Below, piece after piece: positions 42,184 to 43,306 of a stretch of 43,306 nt of DNA. Under the pieces are notes generated by a model. The model was not told the DNA's origin. It saw only the letters and a program-made list of their open reading frames with translations, and ran no database searches. Location: positions 1-43,306 of the forward strand of contig CALWLM010000105.1 of NCBI GenBank assembly GCA_944381515.1. The letters are read 5' to 3'. Both the position numbers and the translations under genes were made by a program. Each line of letters starts with the position of its first letter. The stretch's first letter is position 1. This DNA comes from an uncultured Lachnospiraceae bacterium (GTDB taxonomy: Bacteria; Bacillota; Clostridia; Lachnospirales; Lachnospiraceae).

Positions 42184-42228
42184 CGCCATTCTTTCGCCAC
42201 TCTTTCGCCACTCCTCTGCCATTCTTTT
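42184..42228. repeat. Four tandem 11-12 bp repeats between divergent promoters
   Basis: CGCCATTCTTT, CGCCACTCTTT, CGCCACTCCTCT and GCCATTCTTTT follow one another in the 305-base spacer between the reductase and TetR genes. They lie about 40 bases upstream of the reductase -35 and could be a regulator array. Confidence 0.7.
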
Positions 42229-42297
42229 CATAAAAACATAGCTTCTCCATCGGCACTATAACAAAGAAAAGGCAACTGCTTATCCATCCTGCTGCTC

Positions 42298-42326
42298 TTG
42301 TGTTTTCCTGCTGAATATGCTAAAAT
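42298..42326 (+). promoter_or_regulatory. Predicted promoter of the TetR gene next to the reductase
   Basis: TTGTGT-N17-TAAAAT with an extended -10 TGC in front. Confidence 0.5.
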
Positions 42327-42372
42327 AAAGTCATAATTTTAATTTTGTTTTTATTCTGCATGAGGTGATGCA

Positions 42373-43008
42373 ATGCCAAGGGTATCTTATTCTGAGGAGG
42401 ACAGGGAACGCATCAGAACAGAGCTTATTTCAGTCGGGCTTGAACTGATGGCCAAGCAAGGCATACAGCATACAACGGTAGAGCAGGTGTATAAAAAAGT
42501 CGGTATTTCAAGAAGTTTTTTCTATTCTTTTTTCTCAACAAAAGAAGATCTGGTGCTTGAAACGCTATACTGGCAACAGCCCAAAGTCATCGAGTATGTT
42601 CAAAAGTTGATGGCCGACCCTGCTTTGAGCTGGCGTGACGCTGTAAAAAAATTTCTCCATGATTGCTGTTATGGTGAGGAAAACGGAATCGCCGTTTTAA
42701 CAATTGAAGAACAGCAGCTTATTTTTAAGCGGCTGTCAAAGGAAAGTTACCAGATATTTCGTCAAAAACAGCACCGGCTCTTTGGAAAAATTTTAGAAGG
42801 CTTTGGAATAAAGGCAGACGCGAAACGGATCAATCTGTTTACGAATTTAAGTCTGACCGCAATGATTATACGCAGAGCGCTCCCCGATACCCTCCCTTTG
42901 TTTGTCCCTGAAGCTGCCGATGAAACAGTTGATTTTCAACTGGATGCGATTGTGGATATCTTGGAGAAATTGAAAACGGACTCCCAGATTTTGAATGATG
43001 AGAATTAG
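42373..43008 (+). CDS. TetR/AcrR family transcriptional regulator
   Basis: A 211-residue regulator. The helix-turn-helix is at about 34-55 (T-T-V-E-Q-V-Y-K-K-V-G-I-S-R-S-F-F-Y-S-F-F as single residues), ending in the TetR F-F-S-T-K-E-D-L motif; the C-terminal half is a helical ligand-binding domain. GAGGTG lies about seven bases before the ATG. It is divergent from the secreted reductase and most simply controls it in response to the acceptor, although the two later partial starts downstream leave room for another target. Confidence 0.9.
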   Translation: MPRVSYSEEDRERIRTELISVGLELMAKQGIQHTTVEQVYKKVGISRSFFYSFFSTKEDLVLETLYWQQPKVIEYVQKLMADPALSWRDAVKKFLHDCCYGEENGIAVLTIEEQQLIFKRLSKESYQIFRQKQHRLFGKILEGFGIKADAKRINLFTNLSLTAMIIRRALPDTLPLFVPEAADETVDFQLDAIVDILEKLKTDSQILNDEN

Positions 43009-43010
43009 GT

Positions 43011-43106
43011 AAATCCGTCCAAATATTTTGCTGCGGTGTTATATTCGGGCGGATTTTACTACAGCTAAAATAAAAACAAATTTCTTTTTTTGTTTTTATT
43101 TTACAG
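43011..43106 (+). terminator. Terminator region after the TetR gene
   Basis: Two stems in series. AAATCCGTCC/GGGCGGATTT (43011-43056) leads into TTTTACT, and an AT-only 15-bp perfect stem follows (43066-43080 with 43089-43103, eight-base loop). Confidence 0.6.
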
Positions 43107-43272
43107 CTATGGAACCTGAAACCATGCAAAGGAGAATGTTAGATGAAAGCATTTGACCCATTACCATAAGAAAAACAATAAATAATCTCTCGGAATCCTG
43201 AGTGATTATATCCAGTACAATTGGTGATGAACATTGAAAAGTGAATATTATCCGGAAGGAATAAAAATAAGC

Positions 43273-43306
43273 ATGAGAAACAGACATAACTGTCGCTATG
43301 CCTTAA
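43273..43306 (+). CDS. Possible gene start cut by the window end
   Basis: ATG with AAGGAA 11 bases upstream opens M-R-N-R-H-N-C-R-Y-A-L to the edge with no stop. Too little is present to identify it. Upstream (43133-43157), AAAGGAG followed by ATG starts a frame that stops after eight codons (M-K-A-F-D-P-L-P), possibly a dead gene start. Confidence 0.25.
   Translation, partial: MRNRHNCRYAL

Noticed and set aside
43096-43287. 63-codon minus-strand ORF at the right end
   Set aside because: No ribosome site, no family, AT-rich chance composition.

Overview
The window looks like a chromosomal segment of a gut-type anaerobic Firmicute, most likely a Lachnospiraceae-like Clostridium. The basis is strong AGGAGG ribosome sites with frequent TTG and GTG starts, a LuxS, a CBS-domain family II pyrophosphatase, a Clostridia-style GlnRS, a mannose-class PTS and flavin-based secreted reductases. 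No rRNA, tRNA, integrase, transposase or CRISPR array was found. The flanks are fairly GC-rich; about 27.5-34.3 kb is visibly AT-richer and carries broken genes and repeats, as accessory DNA does.

Layout. 1-9.5 kb: a D,D-carboxypeptidase (cut by the window edge) coupled to a MATE exporter, luxS, a tyrosine-phosphatase/DegV pair, adenine deaminase and a polar amino-acid (probably cystine) ABC importer. 9.7-14.3 kb: a methyltransferase, glnS and three small membrane proteins, two with zinc ribbons. 14.4-20.4 kb: a truncated collagen-like ORF, a TetR gene with a candidate operator, a 1187-residue MacB/FtsX-type ABC exporter and a DUF368 (polyprenyl-phosphate carrier family) protein.

20.4-29.9 kb holds the most interesting region: a one-direction gene set with a divergent GntR/HutC regulator. 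In transcription order it has PTS EIIA, EIIB, EIIC and EIID, a TrpA-fold protein lacking the TrpA catalytic Asp, two unequal ADP-ribosylglycohydrolase paralogues, an iron alcohol dehydrogenase and a DMT-type carrier. A 12-bp inverted repeat lies between the divergent promoters. The spacers between genes hold hairpins and short tandem repeats. I infer uptake and phosphorylation of an unknown substrate, hydrolysis (perhaps of an N-glycosidic bond), further cleavage by the TrpA-like protein and reduction of a carbonyl product. No pathway I know has this set.

30.1-34.2 kb: a bacitracin/lantibiotic-type ABC-2 transporter locus (lipoprotein, three membrane proteins, ATPase) whose ATPase is frameshifted at a run of seven A, with an attenuator-like hairpin in front and a decayed ORF beyond. 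34.3-39.6 kb: a glycosyltransferase pseudogene, a GNAT acetyltransferase, a membrane protein, a CBS-domain pyrophosphatase and an aminotransferase. 39.8-43.3 kb: a secreted lipoprotein reductase with two FMN-attachment motifs and an FAD domain, divergent from a TetR gene with 11-bp tandem repeats between them, and the first codons of a further gene at the edge.
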